Shown piece after piece: positions 26,343 through 34,686 of a stretch of DNA of 51,268 bases. Within the stretch, counting starts at the first letter, position 1, and every line of letters begins with the position of its first letter. Source of the stretch: Acidobacteriota bacterium (GTDB taxonomy: Bacteria; Acidobacteriota; UBA4820; DSQY01); contig JBFMHB010000014.1 of NCBI GenBank assembly GCA_040752915.1, positions 1 through 51,268 of the forward strand, in the 5' to 3' direction. The translations under genes were made by a program, and so were the position numbers. The notes under the pieces were generated by a model. It searched no databases. It saw only the letters and a program-made list of their open reading frames with translations, and had not been told where the DNA came from.

Positions 26343-26981
26343 GTGTTCCGCCCGCCGCTGAAGGAGCCCTGGAAGTATCCCGCCCGTCTGACCTGGTGGC
26401 TGGGGTGGCTGGCCCTGGTGCCCCTTGCGGCCCCCGTCGCCGCATCGGTGGCCGCCTGCACGGCCCTGGTCAGTCACTTCCTATGCACCCGGTGGCCCGA
26501 GCGCTATACGGGAAAGAACTGGATCTGGGCCGGTCTGGGGCTGTGCATTCTGGCGCTGGCCCTCTTCTTCGCCGAGGGCTTCCTGTTCCTCTCGTGGAAG
26601 CAAGACCAGCTGTACGCCCAGAACCTGGCCGTCAGCCGGTTCCGCCTGACCCGGATAGCCGAGGCCCTGGAGAGGCATCGGGAAGAGGTGGGCCACTATC
26701 CTGAGGTTTCGGGTATTCACAGGCTCAAGGCGCTGCTCGAACCGAAGTATGTGGCCGACTGCCCGACCCGCGACGGTTTCGAGGGATCGATCTCGGCATG
26801 GAGCCGTTTCGACGGGTATCGCCTGGAAGCCCACCCGTCTCCTCGAAGGGACGGGACCCGGCCGGCCCCTTTGGTGGCCGAGGGCCACTTCCAACCCGGC
26901 CCTTCGCCTCCGCCGCCTCCCCCGCCTCCGCTCGAAGAAGCTCCGGCGGAACCCTCGACCTCACCGGCCCCCCGAGAGTAA
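26343..26981 (+). CDS. Two-helix membrane protein with GspG-like globular domain
   Basis: 212 residues. GTG start with GGGGAGG 4 bases upstream. Two membrane segments (about 16-47 and 60-84) precede a periplasmic-type domain (about 98-165) that looks like the globular part of a type II secretion major pseudopilin: a helix [13 protein letters not shown], then G-H-Y-P and L-L-E-P-K-Y-V, then P-T-R-D-G-F and a final strand. It has no prepilin cleavage motif. The tail (about 180-212) is poly-Pro and Glu/Ala. It is not a canonical pilin; a role is not assignable. Its last 21 bases overlap the convergent YyaL-type gene. Confidence 0.7.
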   Translation: MFRPPLKEPWKYPARLTWWLGWLALVPLAAPVAASVAACTALVSHFLCTRWPERYTGKNWIWAGLGLCILALALFFAEGFLFLSWKQDQLYAQNLAVSRFRLTRIAEALERHREEVGHYPEVSGIHRLKALLEPKYVADCPTRDGFEGSISAWSRFDGYRLEAHPSPRRDGTRPAPLVAEGHFQPGPSPPPPPPPPLEEAPAEPSTSPAPRE

Positions 26982-29018
26982 ACGGGCCACCTCCTCCGGC
27001 GACTCCACGGGCAAGTGGCAGGTCCCTCCCCGGCAGACAAAGGCCCTGGCGCTCTGAGAGGGTTGCCTGCCGGTGAAGAGGGCCAGGGAGGCCGCTTCCT
27101 CGGGCGAAAACTCCCCCCCCACGATGGGGACGACGAGGGCCCCCGGAGGGGAGGCGCCCCAGGCCGCAGCCAGGAGCGCCCTCGCTTCCCCATCCAGCGA
27201 CGGTGCGGAAACGACCACCTCGACGGGCTCCGACGCCAGGTCGGAGGCAAGGCCGGCCAGAAGGGGCGCGGCCCCGGCCCGGGCGGCAAGGGTCCCGCCT
27301 TCGGATGCGACCAAGGCATCCAGAAGCGTGCGGGCTTCCCGGCTCCCGGTGAGCCGTTGCCAGAGCCAGAGCACCCTTCCGTATACGGAGACGGCGGAGG
27401 GAAGCACCCCGTCGTCCGGATCGCGGACCGGCATCAGGAGGGCGGGGTCGCCGCCTTTCAGAGGCACGTCGTAGACTCGGCCGGTCTCGGGATGGTGAAA
27501 GTCTCGCTCCACCCGAGACAACAGGGCCTCTACCCTACGGAACCGGCGGGAGGTTCCCGTGAGCGCGAAGGCCTTCCATTCGGCGGCGGCCAGGTAGGCG
27601 TGATCGGCGAGAAGTCCCGGGACCCTGGCCCGCTCTCCATCCCACACGTGATGGAGCCGCTCACCGTCCCAAGCCCGGGCCCAGATCGAATCCAGGAGGC
27701 GAAGACCCCGGGCCAGGAGATCGGGGCCCCCGGTGGCCGCGTAGCCGTCCAGAAAGGCCTCCGCGGCCAGGGCGTTCCAGTCCGTGAGTACCTTGGTGTC
27801 GGCGCCCGGAGGAACCCGGCCCTCCCTGGCCCTTCGGAGGGCCTCCAGCGAAGCGCCGATCCGGCGCCGGAACGCCGCGGGCGCCTCCCCCGTCCAGCCG
27901 CACGCCTGATCCCAGGCCAATCGGCGGTGGAGGGTTCTCTCCTCCAAGGCGGGTCCCTCGCCCAGACCGAACAGGTCCGCCACCAGGCGCCCCTCCTCCG
28001 GACCGACCACACGAATCACCTCGTCCCGGGTCCAGAGGTAGTAGCGCCCCTCTTCCCCATCCGAATCCGCGTCCAGGGCCGCGATGAAGCCCCCGCCGGG
28101 CTCCGAGAAGGTCCTCTCCAGGTCCGCCAGCACCTCTTGCGCCACCGCGGCGAAGCCCGTTTCCCCCGTGAGGGCGAAGGCCTTGAAATACAAGGACGCG
28201 AGCTGGGCGTTGTCGTAGAGCATCTTCTCGTAGTGCGGCACGTGCCAGTCGCCGTCCACGCTGTACCGGTGGAAGCCCCCGCCCACCTGGTCCCGGATCC
28301 CCCCCGCCTCCATCCGGCGGAGGGTGGTCATCACGCGCTCGATGGGCAGGGCCTCCCGCCTTCTCGCCGCGGCGTCCAACAGAAAGGAAAGGAGGGGCGG
28401 CTGGGGAAACTTGGGACCCTCCCCGAATCCGCCCCGTTCGGGGTCCATGCGGGACAGGATCGCGTCCAGGGCCATTTCCTCGGCCCGAGACCCAGGCGGG
28501 ACCGGTTCTTCCGAAGGATTGAAGGAACTCTCCACCGCCTCCGCCACAGAGCCGGCGGAGGCATCCACTTCGCTCCTCCGGGTCTTGAAGGCCTCCAGCA
28601 CTCCCCGGAGCACCTGCCCGAACGAGGGGCGGCCCCATCCGGGCTCCGGCGGGAAGTACGTCCCCCCGTAGAAGGGTCGAAGGCCTGGCGTCAGGAAGGC
28701 CGTCAGCGGCCACCCACCCTGTCCGGAGAGGATCTGAACCGCCCGCATGTAGAGGGCGTCCAGGTCGGGTCTCTCCTCCCGGTCCACCTTGATGGAAACG
28801 AAGTGGTCGTTGAGGTATCGGGCGACGCGGGGGTTTTCGAAGGACTCGTGGGCCATCACGTGGCACCAGTGGCAGGCGGAGTATCCGATGGACAGGAAGA
28901 TGGGCTTGTCCTCCGCCCGGGCCTTCCGGAGCGCCTCCTCACCCCATGGGTACCAGTCCACGGGGTTCTCCGCGTGTTGTCGAAGATAGGGGCTGGATTC
29001 GAGGCCCAATCTGTTCAC
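26961..29018 (-). CDS. YyaL-type thioredoxin-domain protein (DUF255/SPATA20 family)
   Basis: 685 residues, full family length. GTG start at 29018 with GGAGG 5 bases upstream. The N-terminal thioredoxin-like domain (about 1-170) begins L[11 protein letters not shown] and has the C-H-W-C motif (Cys49, Cys52) in [10 protein letters not shown] six-hairpin-like (alpha/alpha) domain with F-H-R-Y-S-V-D and Y-E-K-M-L-Y-D-N-A follows, as in N-acylglucosamine epimerase-type folds. It is cytoplasmic, with no signal. The biochemical role of the family is unclear to me. Its end overlaps the converging gene by 21 bases. Confidence 0.93.
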   Translation of the reverse strand: MNRLGLESSPYLRQHAENPVDWYPWGEEALRKARAEDKPIFLSIGYSACHWCHVMAHESFENPRVARYLNDHFVSIKVDREERPDLDALYMRAVQILSGQGGWPLTAFLTPGLRPFYGGTYFPPEPGWGRPSFGQVLRGVLEAFKTRRSEVDASAGSVAEAVESSFNPSEEPVPPGSRAEEMALDAILSRMDPERGGFGEGPKFPQPPLLSFLLDAAARRREALPIERVMTTLRRMEAGGIRDQVGGGFHRYSVDGDWHVPHYEKMLYDNAQLASLYFKAFALTGETGFAAVAQEVLADLERTFSEPGGGFIAALDADSDGEEGRYYLWTRDEVIRVVGPEEGRLVADLFGLGEGPALEERTLHRRLAWDQACGWTGEAPAAFRRRIGASLEALRRAREGRVPPGADTKVLTDWNALAAEAFLDGYAATGGPDLLARGLRLLDSIWARAWDGERLHHVWDGERARVPGLLADHAYLAAAEWKAFALTGTSRRFRRVEALLSRVERDFHHPETGRVYDVPLKGGDPALLMPVRDPDDGVLPSAVSVYGRVLWLWQRLTGSREARTLLDALVASEGGTLAARAGAAPLLAGLASDLASEPVEVVVSAPSLDGEARALLAAAWGASPPGALVVPIVGGEFSPEEAASLALFTGRQPSQSARAFVCRGGTCHLPVESPEEVARLLSGGR

Positions 29019-29103
29019 GACCGCCTCCAGAATCCCTATCCAAGGCGAGGGGCCCCTCGAAAATTCCTGAACCGGTGGATTCGTGCGGCTCTTCCGATAC
29101 CCT

Positions 29104-30372
29104 TCAGCGGGACAGCCCGTGCGCCACGATTTCCTCCATTCGCCGGATGGAGCGCTGCCCTTCCCCGTAGTAGTACCGGTTCATGGCGTTTTGAAGAAAG
29201 ACCTCGCGGCTGACGAACTTCTCGGCCTCCGCAGCCCTTTCAACGAATTGGGCCTCCAGGAAGGGATTGCTGAACTTCAATCTGACCGATACAAGGAGGT
29301 CTATGGCCGGCACGCCGTAAGCCCTGGGCACCCGGGACTGAGGCTGGAACTGGGGATCCAGCACGTAGGCCTCCGGGTTGTACTGAAGAAGGCTCATGGT
29401 GTCGTCGATGTGCGCGGCCGCTGCGATGTGGTTCTCGAAGTACGACTCGGTCAGATCCTGCACCGTCTCCCGGAAGGTCTCGAATTCCCGGACGAGGGGC
29501 CCCTGGACCTCCGGTGGATACGGAAGGGACTCCAATCGGGCGCTGTACAGCTCGAGGCGGGACAGGATGTACGCCCTATGCCGGACCGAACAATCCCGGA
29601 GGTCCCCCACCGCCTTTCGAATGTCCACGATGTACCCCTGCCGGAGTTTACCTTCCAGGCCGGCGGGCTCGGGGGGACGGATGGAGGCCTCCTCCGCGTG
29701 AAAGTCCGCCACCTCCTTTTCGTAATCGAAGGCCATTGTGTGAAGGAAGTTCAGAAATGGGGCATAGTCCCCGTAGCGCCACCGGGCGTAGGAAGGGGGG
29801 GCCACCTTTCCCTCCCCGACCGATTTCTCCAGGCGTTTCAAGGCCATCTGATAGGATCGTGCCCTGCCTGAGCGGAGCAGCGAAGGCGCCCCCAAGAGGA
29901 AGAAGAAACCCTGGAGCAGGGCGAAGATGAGCGCGGCCTGGGCGAGGGACCTTTTTCTCCGGGCCGAGTCGTACCGGCTCGACCTTCCCAAGAAAAGCCC
30001 CAAGAGACCGTAGGCGGCCAACGTGGCGAAGGATCCCGCTCCCCAGGACAGGAGCCTGCGCCAGCCCGGATTCCAGGCGACGTGAGCCGCCGCGGCGGTT
30101 CCCAACACGAAGAGAAACAGCAGGAGGGAGGGCACCAGAGCACGGCTCCACGGGTCCCCCGGTGGGGATGCCCTGTCCGGAACGAAAGGCCGTCCCCCCT
30201 TTAAAGGAAAGCGGTCTTTGAGCTGGGGGTGACTCCCCGCAGGAGTCCATGCCTCTCCGTCCCCGGCTCGGACGGGCGTGTCCCTGCGTATGCTGCCTTC
30301 CGAAATGAGCCGCGGCACTTCTTCCGCGCCAACCTCCCTCGGCCCGGGATCTTCCTCCCGCCAGATCCACAT
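29104..30372 (-). CDS. Membrane protein with N-terminal GYF_2-like domain
   Basis: 422 residues. The ATG at 30372 is preceded by AGGGGGG at about 4 bases and lies downstream of the predicted promoter; a longer frame would begin inside that promoter. Residues 1-55 read as a GYF_2-like adaptor (W-I-W near the start, G[13 protein letters not shown], and W-T-P-A). Three hydrophobic segments follow (about 78-100, 107-127, 142-165), then a large mostly helical soluble part (about 175-422) with no motif I recognise. The GYF-like part would be cytoplasmic and may bind proline-rich peptides (family inference). The function is unknown. Confidence 0.7.
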   Translation of the reverse strand: MWIWREEDPGPREVGAEEVPRLISEGSIRRDTPVRAGDGEAWTPAGSHPQLKDRFPLKGGRPFVPDRASPPGDPWSRALVPSLLLFLFVLGTAAAAHVAWNPGWRRLLSWGAGSFATLAAYGLLGLFLGRSSRYDSARRKRSLAQAALIFALLQGFFFLLGAPSLLRSGRARSYQMALKRLEKSVGEGKVAPPSYARWRYGDYAPFLNFLHTMAFDYEKEVADFHAEEASIRPPEPAGLEGKLRQGYIVDIRKAVGDLRDCSVRHRAYILSRLELYSARLESLPYPPEVQGPLVREFETFRETVQDLTESYFENHIAAAAHIDDTMSLLQYNPEAYVLDPQFQPQSRVPRAYGVPAIDLLVSVRLKFSNPFLEAQFVERAAEAEKFVSREVFLQNAMNRYYYGEGQRSIRRMEEIVAHGLSR

Positions 30373-30457
30373 TCCGCCCCCCTGTCCGACAGCTTTCTTC
30401 CGCCTCCCGCGGCTCCTGCCCGCGAGCCTTCCGGAGAAGGGGAAGGCAACAGGAGTT

Positions 30458-30487
30458 AGTATCCACCGCATCCCCGGTCCGGGGCAA
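30458..30487 (-). promoter_or_regulatory. Promoter of the GYF-like membrane protein gene
   Basis: On the minus strand, -35 TTGCCC (30482-30487), an 18-base spacer and -10 GATACT (30458-30463). It is back to back with the plus-strand promoter at 30512, with 24 bases between the two -35 elements. Confidence 0.45.
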
Positions 30488-30511
30488 TCGCGTCCCCTGC
30501 GCGCACCCGGC

Positions 30512-30540
30512 TTGCCGCGAGAGACGTCCGAGGCTAGAAT
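30512..30540 (+). promoter_or_regulatory. Promoter of the proline-rich protein and ankyrin genes
   Basis: -35 TTGCCG (30512-30517), a 17-base spacer and -10 TAGAAT (30535-30540, five of six to consensus). Transcription should start near 30547, giving a leader of about 38 bases with GGGAGGG. Confidence 0.65.
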
Positions 30541-30584
30541 GGCTTCAACATCCGTCGGGCCTTATCCGGCGGGGAGGGATCTCC

Positions 30585-31250
30585 TTGGAGGCGGGGCCGC
30601 TTTCCATCACGGAAAAGGACGCATCGCTTTCGGTCCGGAACGAGGCCCGAAGCCAAGCCCCCGCCTCCCGCGGCCGAGGCGCAGGCTTTCGCTGGTTCCA
30701 TGCGGGAGCGCTCCTGATGGCTCTCCTCCCGGGCATCTCCTGCGGACCGCCCCCCCCGCCGGAACCGGCCCCCCTCGCCTCCGTGAGCCTCCGGGCCCCC
30801 TTCGAGAATTTCCAGGCGGCCTATCCCAACGAGCCCCTCGGCTTCCGCGGATTCCGGTGGGAAACACCCCAAGACGAAATGGGGGCCTTGGCGGTCTTCC
30901 ACGTGGATCCACAAGAGGGAATCGCATGGTACGCAAAGCCAGGGGAGCCTCTCCGGTTAGGGGCCATCGAAGCGGACCGCTTGTTTTACGGCGTTGCCCG
31001 GGGCGGACGGCTCGTGGCGGGGCTCATCGGATTCTCCGAGGATCGGTACGATGAGGTCTCCTCGTACTTGAGAGAGACCCTTGGACCGCCGCTTTGCCAG
31101 TTGAGGGGATCCCGGATCGCTACCTGGGACGGTGACGTGGCCCTTGTCAAGTTGTTTCCGGACAAGGTGGTCGTGGTCTACACGCCGTACTTGGAGGAAC
31201 TGCGTCAAAGGGGAATCCACAATCCAAGTTACCTGCAGGAGATTTACTGA
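30585..31250 (+). CDS. Proline-rich exported or lipid-anchored protein of unknown function
   Basis: 221 residues. The TTG at 30585 is used as start because GGGAGGG lies 6 bases upstream and a promoter sits at the right distance; no ATG fits before residue 45. A 36-residue charged N-region precedes a hydrophobic stretch (about 37-52) ending at Cys53, followed by five prolines. The residues before Cys53 (G-I-S) are a poor lipobox, so lipid anchoring is uncertain. The mature part is about 165 residues, beta-rich, no motif recognised. The final base is shared with the ankyrin gene (TGATG), so translation is coupled. Confidence 0.65.
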   Translation: MEAGPLSITEKDASLSVRNEARSQAPASRGRGAGFRWFHAGALLMALLPGISCGPPPPPEPAPLASVSLRAPFENFQAAYPNEPLGFRGFRWETPQDEMGALAVFHVDPQEGIAWYAKPGEPLRLGAIEADRLFYGVARGGRLVAGLIGFSEDRYDEVSSYLRETLGPPLCQLRGSRIATWDGDVALVKLFPDKVVVVYTPYLEELRQRGIHNPSYLQEIY

Positions 31251-32287
31251 TGCGAGGCGGTTCGGCTTCCCGTTCCGGTTTCCGACCCTGGCCAAGGCCA
31301 GGGGCCTCCCTCCTCCTGGCCCTGTCCCTATTGTGCTGGGCTTTGCGGCCGTCGGCCCAGACCTCAGACGCTGCCGGACCTTCCGACCTCTTTGCGGCGG
31401 TGCGGGCGGGAGATGTCCCCACGATCCGGGCCTTCCTCACGAAGCCGGGTGCCGCGCAGGCAAGGGACAAGGAGGGCATGACGCCGCTCCATTATGCAGC
31501 CTTTCAGGGAAAGCCCGCCGTGATCGAGGTTCTGCTCGCGGGGGGTTGTGACCCGCAGGCATCCGACTCCATCGGAATGACCCCCTTGCACGCCTCATCG
31601 TTCAACGGGCACGCTGCCGCGGCCGCACTCCTCCTTAACGCCCAGGCTCCTCGAGACGCCCAGGACGTGTTCGGCATGACACCACTCCACTACGCTACGG
31701 CAAACGGGCACCCCGATGTGGTCGTCCTTCTGCTTTCCAAGGGCGCAGACCGAAGCCTGAAAGACCGGAAAGGGCGGACGGCGGAGGACTTTGCCCGTTC
31801 CTCGGGGAAAGCCGAACTCCTCGCGGCGTTCCAGACGCGACCCCCATCTTCCGAAAAGGCCGCGCCAAAGCCGGCCCTCGTCGTCACGGACGAAAATCTC
31901 GCGCGCGCCCCCGCGCCCGGCTACGCCCAGCCAACGGCGCCGGACCCGTGTTGCCCTCCCTACGCCTCCAACCCTTATTCCAACTCCAGCGTGGCATACC
32001 TGGAACGGGAACTGGCCCGCGTGGCGGCCCAATGGAGGGACATCCAAAGCCGCCTGGACGAGGCGGAAATCCAATGTAATCAGGCGAGGTCTGAGGCCAA
32101 CTCCCAGGCAGGCTTCGGTCAGGACGGATCCTACTCGCGAGAAGCCGAACTGAGGAATCGTCAGAACGCGGAGAGGATTTGCAGCGAGTACTATCAGCTC
32201 CAGAGCCAGGCAGAATACCTGAGCCGATCGCTGGATTCCATCCAGGATTCGCTGGAAGAGGCGCGCGCCAGGGCGGCAATCCCCTGA
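31250..32287 (+). CDS. Exported ankyrin-repeat protein with coiled-coil C-terminus
   Basis: 345 residues. The ATG overlaps the previous stop by one base; AGGAG lies about 10 bases upstream. A signal peptide (about 1-36, ending S-A-Q) is followed by four ankyrin repeats (about 44-190) with repeated G-M-T-P-L-H-Y-A and G-H-P-x-V-V-x-L-L-L motifs. A Pro/Ala linker contains D-P-C-C-P-P. The last about 90 residues form a charged coiled coil rich in Gln, Glu and Arg. Ankyrin repeats mediate protein binding; here this would be in the periplasm. It is paired with the preceding exported protein. Confidence 0.88.
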   Translation: MRGGSASRSGFRPWPRPGASLLLALSLLCWALRPSAQTSDAAGPSDLFAAVRAGDVPTIRAFLTKPGAAQARDKEGMTPLHYAAFQGKPAVIEVLLAGGCDPQASDSIGMTPLHASSFNGHAAAAALLLNAQAPRDAQDVFGMTPLHYATANGHPDVVVLLLSKGADRSLKDRKGRTAEDFARSSGKAELLAAFQTRPPSSEKAAPKPALVVTDENLARAPAPGYAQPTAPDPCCPPYASNPYSNSSVAYLERELARVAAQWRDIQSRLDEAEIQCNQARSEANSQAGFGQDGSYSREAELRNRQNAERICSEYYQLQSQAEYLSRSLDSIQDSLEEARARAAIP

Positions 32288-32306
32288 ACACGGCCGGGGA
32301 AGAGGA

Positions 32307-32933
32307 TCAATCGAAAGGTCCCCTTTTCCCCTTCCCCCCACACTCCGGACAGGGCTCGACCTGAGTCAAGCGCATGGCCCCCTTGCACCGGGGACAGGTT
32401 TGAAGGACTTCACCCGACCCGGCGCAATCCGCGCAGACCACTTCGCCCGACAGTTTGCCGGAGCCCTCGCAAAACGTGCAGGCGTGTTCCGCCGTCCCTA
32501 GGCACTGGGGGCACAGGCGGCTCTTTTTCGTCCGCCCAAAGGCCTCGTCGACGGCGGCGTCCCGACCCTGAAGTCTCCCGTTGACGCATGTCACCAGCTC
32601 ACGCGGCGCGTACTTGGAGAGGCCGTCCGCGGGAACGCTGCACACCCCGTAGGGGACGAAGGGGAAGGTTTCCTGGTATGTGCACTTGACCCTCCCCTTT
32701 CCCTGACAGTAGGGGCATCTCCGGTCCCCTTTGGTCCGGTCCCTTCCTGCGCAGGAGGGACAGGGTCTTCGCACGGATCCCGTCCCCACGCATTCAGGAC
32801 AAGGGACGGTCTGAAGGACCTTCCCGGATGCCGCACACCGCTTGCAGGGTTTGGAACAGGCCAGGAGGGGGAACAGGAGGGCGCACAGGAACATCGCCGC
32901 CACCAGGGCGCCCGCACCGCGCTTTTCGCCCAT
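32307..32933 (-). CDS. Lipoprotein with DnaJ-type CxxCxGxG zinc-finger repeats
   Basis: 208 residues. ATG at 32933 with GAGGAGGG about 5 bases upstream. A lipoprotein signal peptide with lipobox L-L-A-C (Cys26) precedes nine CxxC motifs: C-K-R-C, C-P-E-C-V-G-T-G, C-P-S-C, C-P-Y-C-Q-G-K-G, C-P-Q-C, C-T-F-C-E-G-S-G, C-A-D-C-A-G-S-G, C-P-R-C and C-P-E-C-G-G-K-G. Several match the DnaJ cysteine-rich consensus. There is no J-domain and no substrate-binding domain. The middle (about 85-130) is unrelated, with single cysteines. It could be an envelope metal-binding or redox-active scaffold (inference). It is the last gene of the long minus-strand run. Confidence 0.8.
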   Translation of the reverse strand: MGEKRGAGALVAAMFLCALLFPLLACSKPCKRCAASGKVLQTVPCPECVGTGSVRRPCPSCAGRDRTKGDRRCPYCQGKGRVKCTYQETFPFVPYGVCSVPADGLSKYAPRELVTCVNGRLQGRDAAVDEAFGRTKKSRLCPQCLGTAEHACTFCEGSGKLSGEVVCADCAGSGEVLQTCPRCKGAMRLTQVEPCPECGGKGKRGPFD

Positions 32934-33033
32934 GACCGCCCTCCTCGGAGTCGGGGGGAACCCGATCCGCGCGCCATTCTTTCACCCGGAGCCCGCGACG
33001 GTCAACCCAACGGGGAGGAGCCGAAGCATCGGC

Positions 33034-34611
33034 TCAGCGGGACCGGGCCCACGCCTCCACGACCCTGAGGGCGTCCACGGCGGAGGAGACGATCCCGCCG
33101 GACCAGCCCGCCCCCTCGCCCACGAGGAGGAGGCCAGGGAATCCCGGAGGCTCCCCCGATTCGCTGCGAAGGACCTGCATGGGGCTGGAGGTGCGGGTTT
33201 CGGGCGCAAGCAGGACGCCCCGTTCCACGAAGCCCGGCATCGTCCTGTCGAAGCGCGCCAAGGCGCGCACCAGAGGCCCCTCCACCCAATCGGGAAAGAA
33301 GCCGCGCAGGTTGACGTTCCGCGTTCCGGGACGAAAGGAAGTCCGCAAGGGATGCGGATCCGTCCGGTTTTCAAGGAAAGCGGCCGCCGACTGGGCGGGT
33401 GCCTTATACCCACCGCCCCCCAGGGCGTACCCGCGAGCCTCCATGTCCTCCTGGAACGAGAGGCCATTGAGGGGATCGGCTCCAAAGTCCTCCGGTCGCA
33501 CGGTCACCACGATTCCCGCGTTGGCGAAGCCGGATGCCCGATGGGACATGCTCATCCCGTTGGTGACCAGGTGCCCCTCCTCGGAGGCCGAATTGACGAC
33601 GAGCCCTCCGGGGCACATGCAGAAGGAGTAGACCCCCCGCCCCGTCTCCTCGTCGCTAAATGTGAGAAAGTACTCCGCTGGCGCGAGGTCCGGATGGCCC
33701 GCGAACTTGCCGTACTGGCGACCATCCACCCAGTTCTGGGGGTGCTCCGCCCGGACCCCCACGGCGAATCCCTTGGCCCGGAAGGGCACTCCCAGGGCCA
33801 CAAGGCGGCGGGCGAGGTCCCGGGAGGAATGACCCACGGCGAGAACCACGACGTCCGCGTCCAACGGCCCATCGGGGGTCGAGAGCCTCCATCCCCGCCC
33901 CTGTGGGGAGAGGTCCAGGAGCGGGCGGCGAAAGTGGAAGCACGCGCCGAGTCCTTCGATTTGGCCTCGCATGGACCGGACCACCCGCCTCACCCCATCG
34001 GTTCCCAGGTGCGGATGGGCCTCCTCCAGAATGGACTCCGGTGCTCCGGCCCGAGCGAACCGCCGCAGGACCTCCCGGGAAAGCGGGTCCTTGATGCGGG
34101 TCGTGAGCTTGCCGTCGGAAAACGTCCCCGCCCCCCCCTCTCCGAACTGGACGTTCGCATCCGGATGGAGCTCCCCCGCCCGCCACAATCCGGCCACCGC
34201 GGAGACCCTGCCCTCCAGGGGCGGACCCTGTTCCAGGACCGTCACCGAAGCCCCGCGCAGAGCGAAGGCTTCGGCGGCAAAGAGCCCCGAAGGGCCCGTT
34301 CCCACAACGACGGCCCGGACCCCTCCCAGGGTCCGGGAAGGCGCCGCGGAGGCGGTCGGAGGATCGGGGATGGGCCCCAGCCGGAGACCACCGGCGATTC
34401 GGGTGGGGCGGTCACGCATCTCCAGGTCGACGGTGAACACCCACGCCGGTACCCGGCGCCCCCTCCGTGCGTCCAGGGATTTGCGCACGACCCGAAGGAC
34501 CGAGAGGGCCTCGATGCGGATTCCGAGACCCCTGGCCGCGAGGCGCCGAAGGGCCTCTTCGTCGGAGGAACCCCCGAGAGGGATCTCCAGTCCCCACAGC
34601 CGGTTCTTCAT
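33034..34611 (-). CDS. FAD-dependent dehydrogenase of the COG2509 type
   Basis: 525 residues. The ATG at 34611 has GAGGAG 3 bases upstream; a longer frame adds 17 poor residues. A small N-terminal alpha/beta domain (about 1-90) precedes an FAD-binding Rossmann motif G-T-G-P-S-G (104-109). A second dinucleotide region contains F-G-E-G-G-A-G-T-F-S-D-G-K-L-T-T-R, the COG2509 hallmark, and the C-terminal G-E-G-A-G-W-S-G-G-I ends the FAD site. The substrate of this family is not known to me. It is cytoplasmic and is transcribed in the same direction as the phosphohexomutase, 75 bases away. Confidence 0.9.
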   Translation of the reverse strand: MKNRLWGLEIPLGGSSDEEALRRLAARGLGIRIEALSVLRVVRKSLDARRGRRVPAWVFTVDLEMRDRPTRIAGGLRLGPIPDPPTASAAPSRTLGGVRAVVVGTGPSGLFAAEAFALRGASVTVLEQGPPLEGRVSAVAGLWRAGELHPDANVQFGEGGAGTFSDGKLTTRIKDPLSREVLRRFARAGAPESILEEAHPHLGTDGVRRVVRSMRGQIEGLGACFHFRRPLLDLSPQGRGWRLSTPDGPLDADVVVLAVGHSSRDLARRLVALGVPFRAKGFAVGVRAEHPQNWVDGRQYGKFAGHPDLAPAEYFLTFSDEETGRGVYSFCMCPGGLVVNSASEEGHLVTNGMSMSHRASGFANAGIVVTVRPEDFGADPLNGLSFQEDMEARGYALGGGGYKAPAQSAAAFLENRTDPHPLRTSFRPGTRNVNLRGFFPDWVEGPLVRALARFDRTMPGFVERGVLLAPETRTSSPMQVLRSESGEPPGFPGLLLVGEGAGWSGGIVSSAVDALRVVEAWARSR

Positions 34612-34686
34612 GGGCTCCTCATCCTCTCTTCCCCGGGGCGCGGAGAAGGAACGGAGGGCCACGTCGCCGATCCGAGGGTTTCGAGG

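Noticed and set aside
33019-33036. Hairpin GAGCCGA/TCGGCTC near the end of the COG2509 gene
   Set aside because: The stem is only 7 bp, overlaps the stop codon and has no T-tract, so it is not a convincing terminator.
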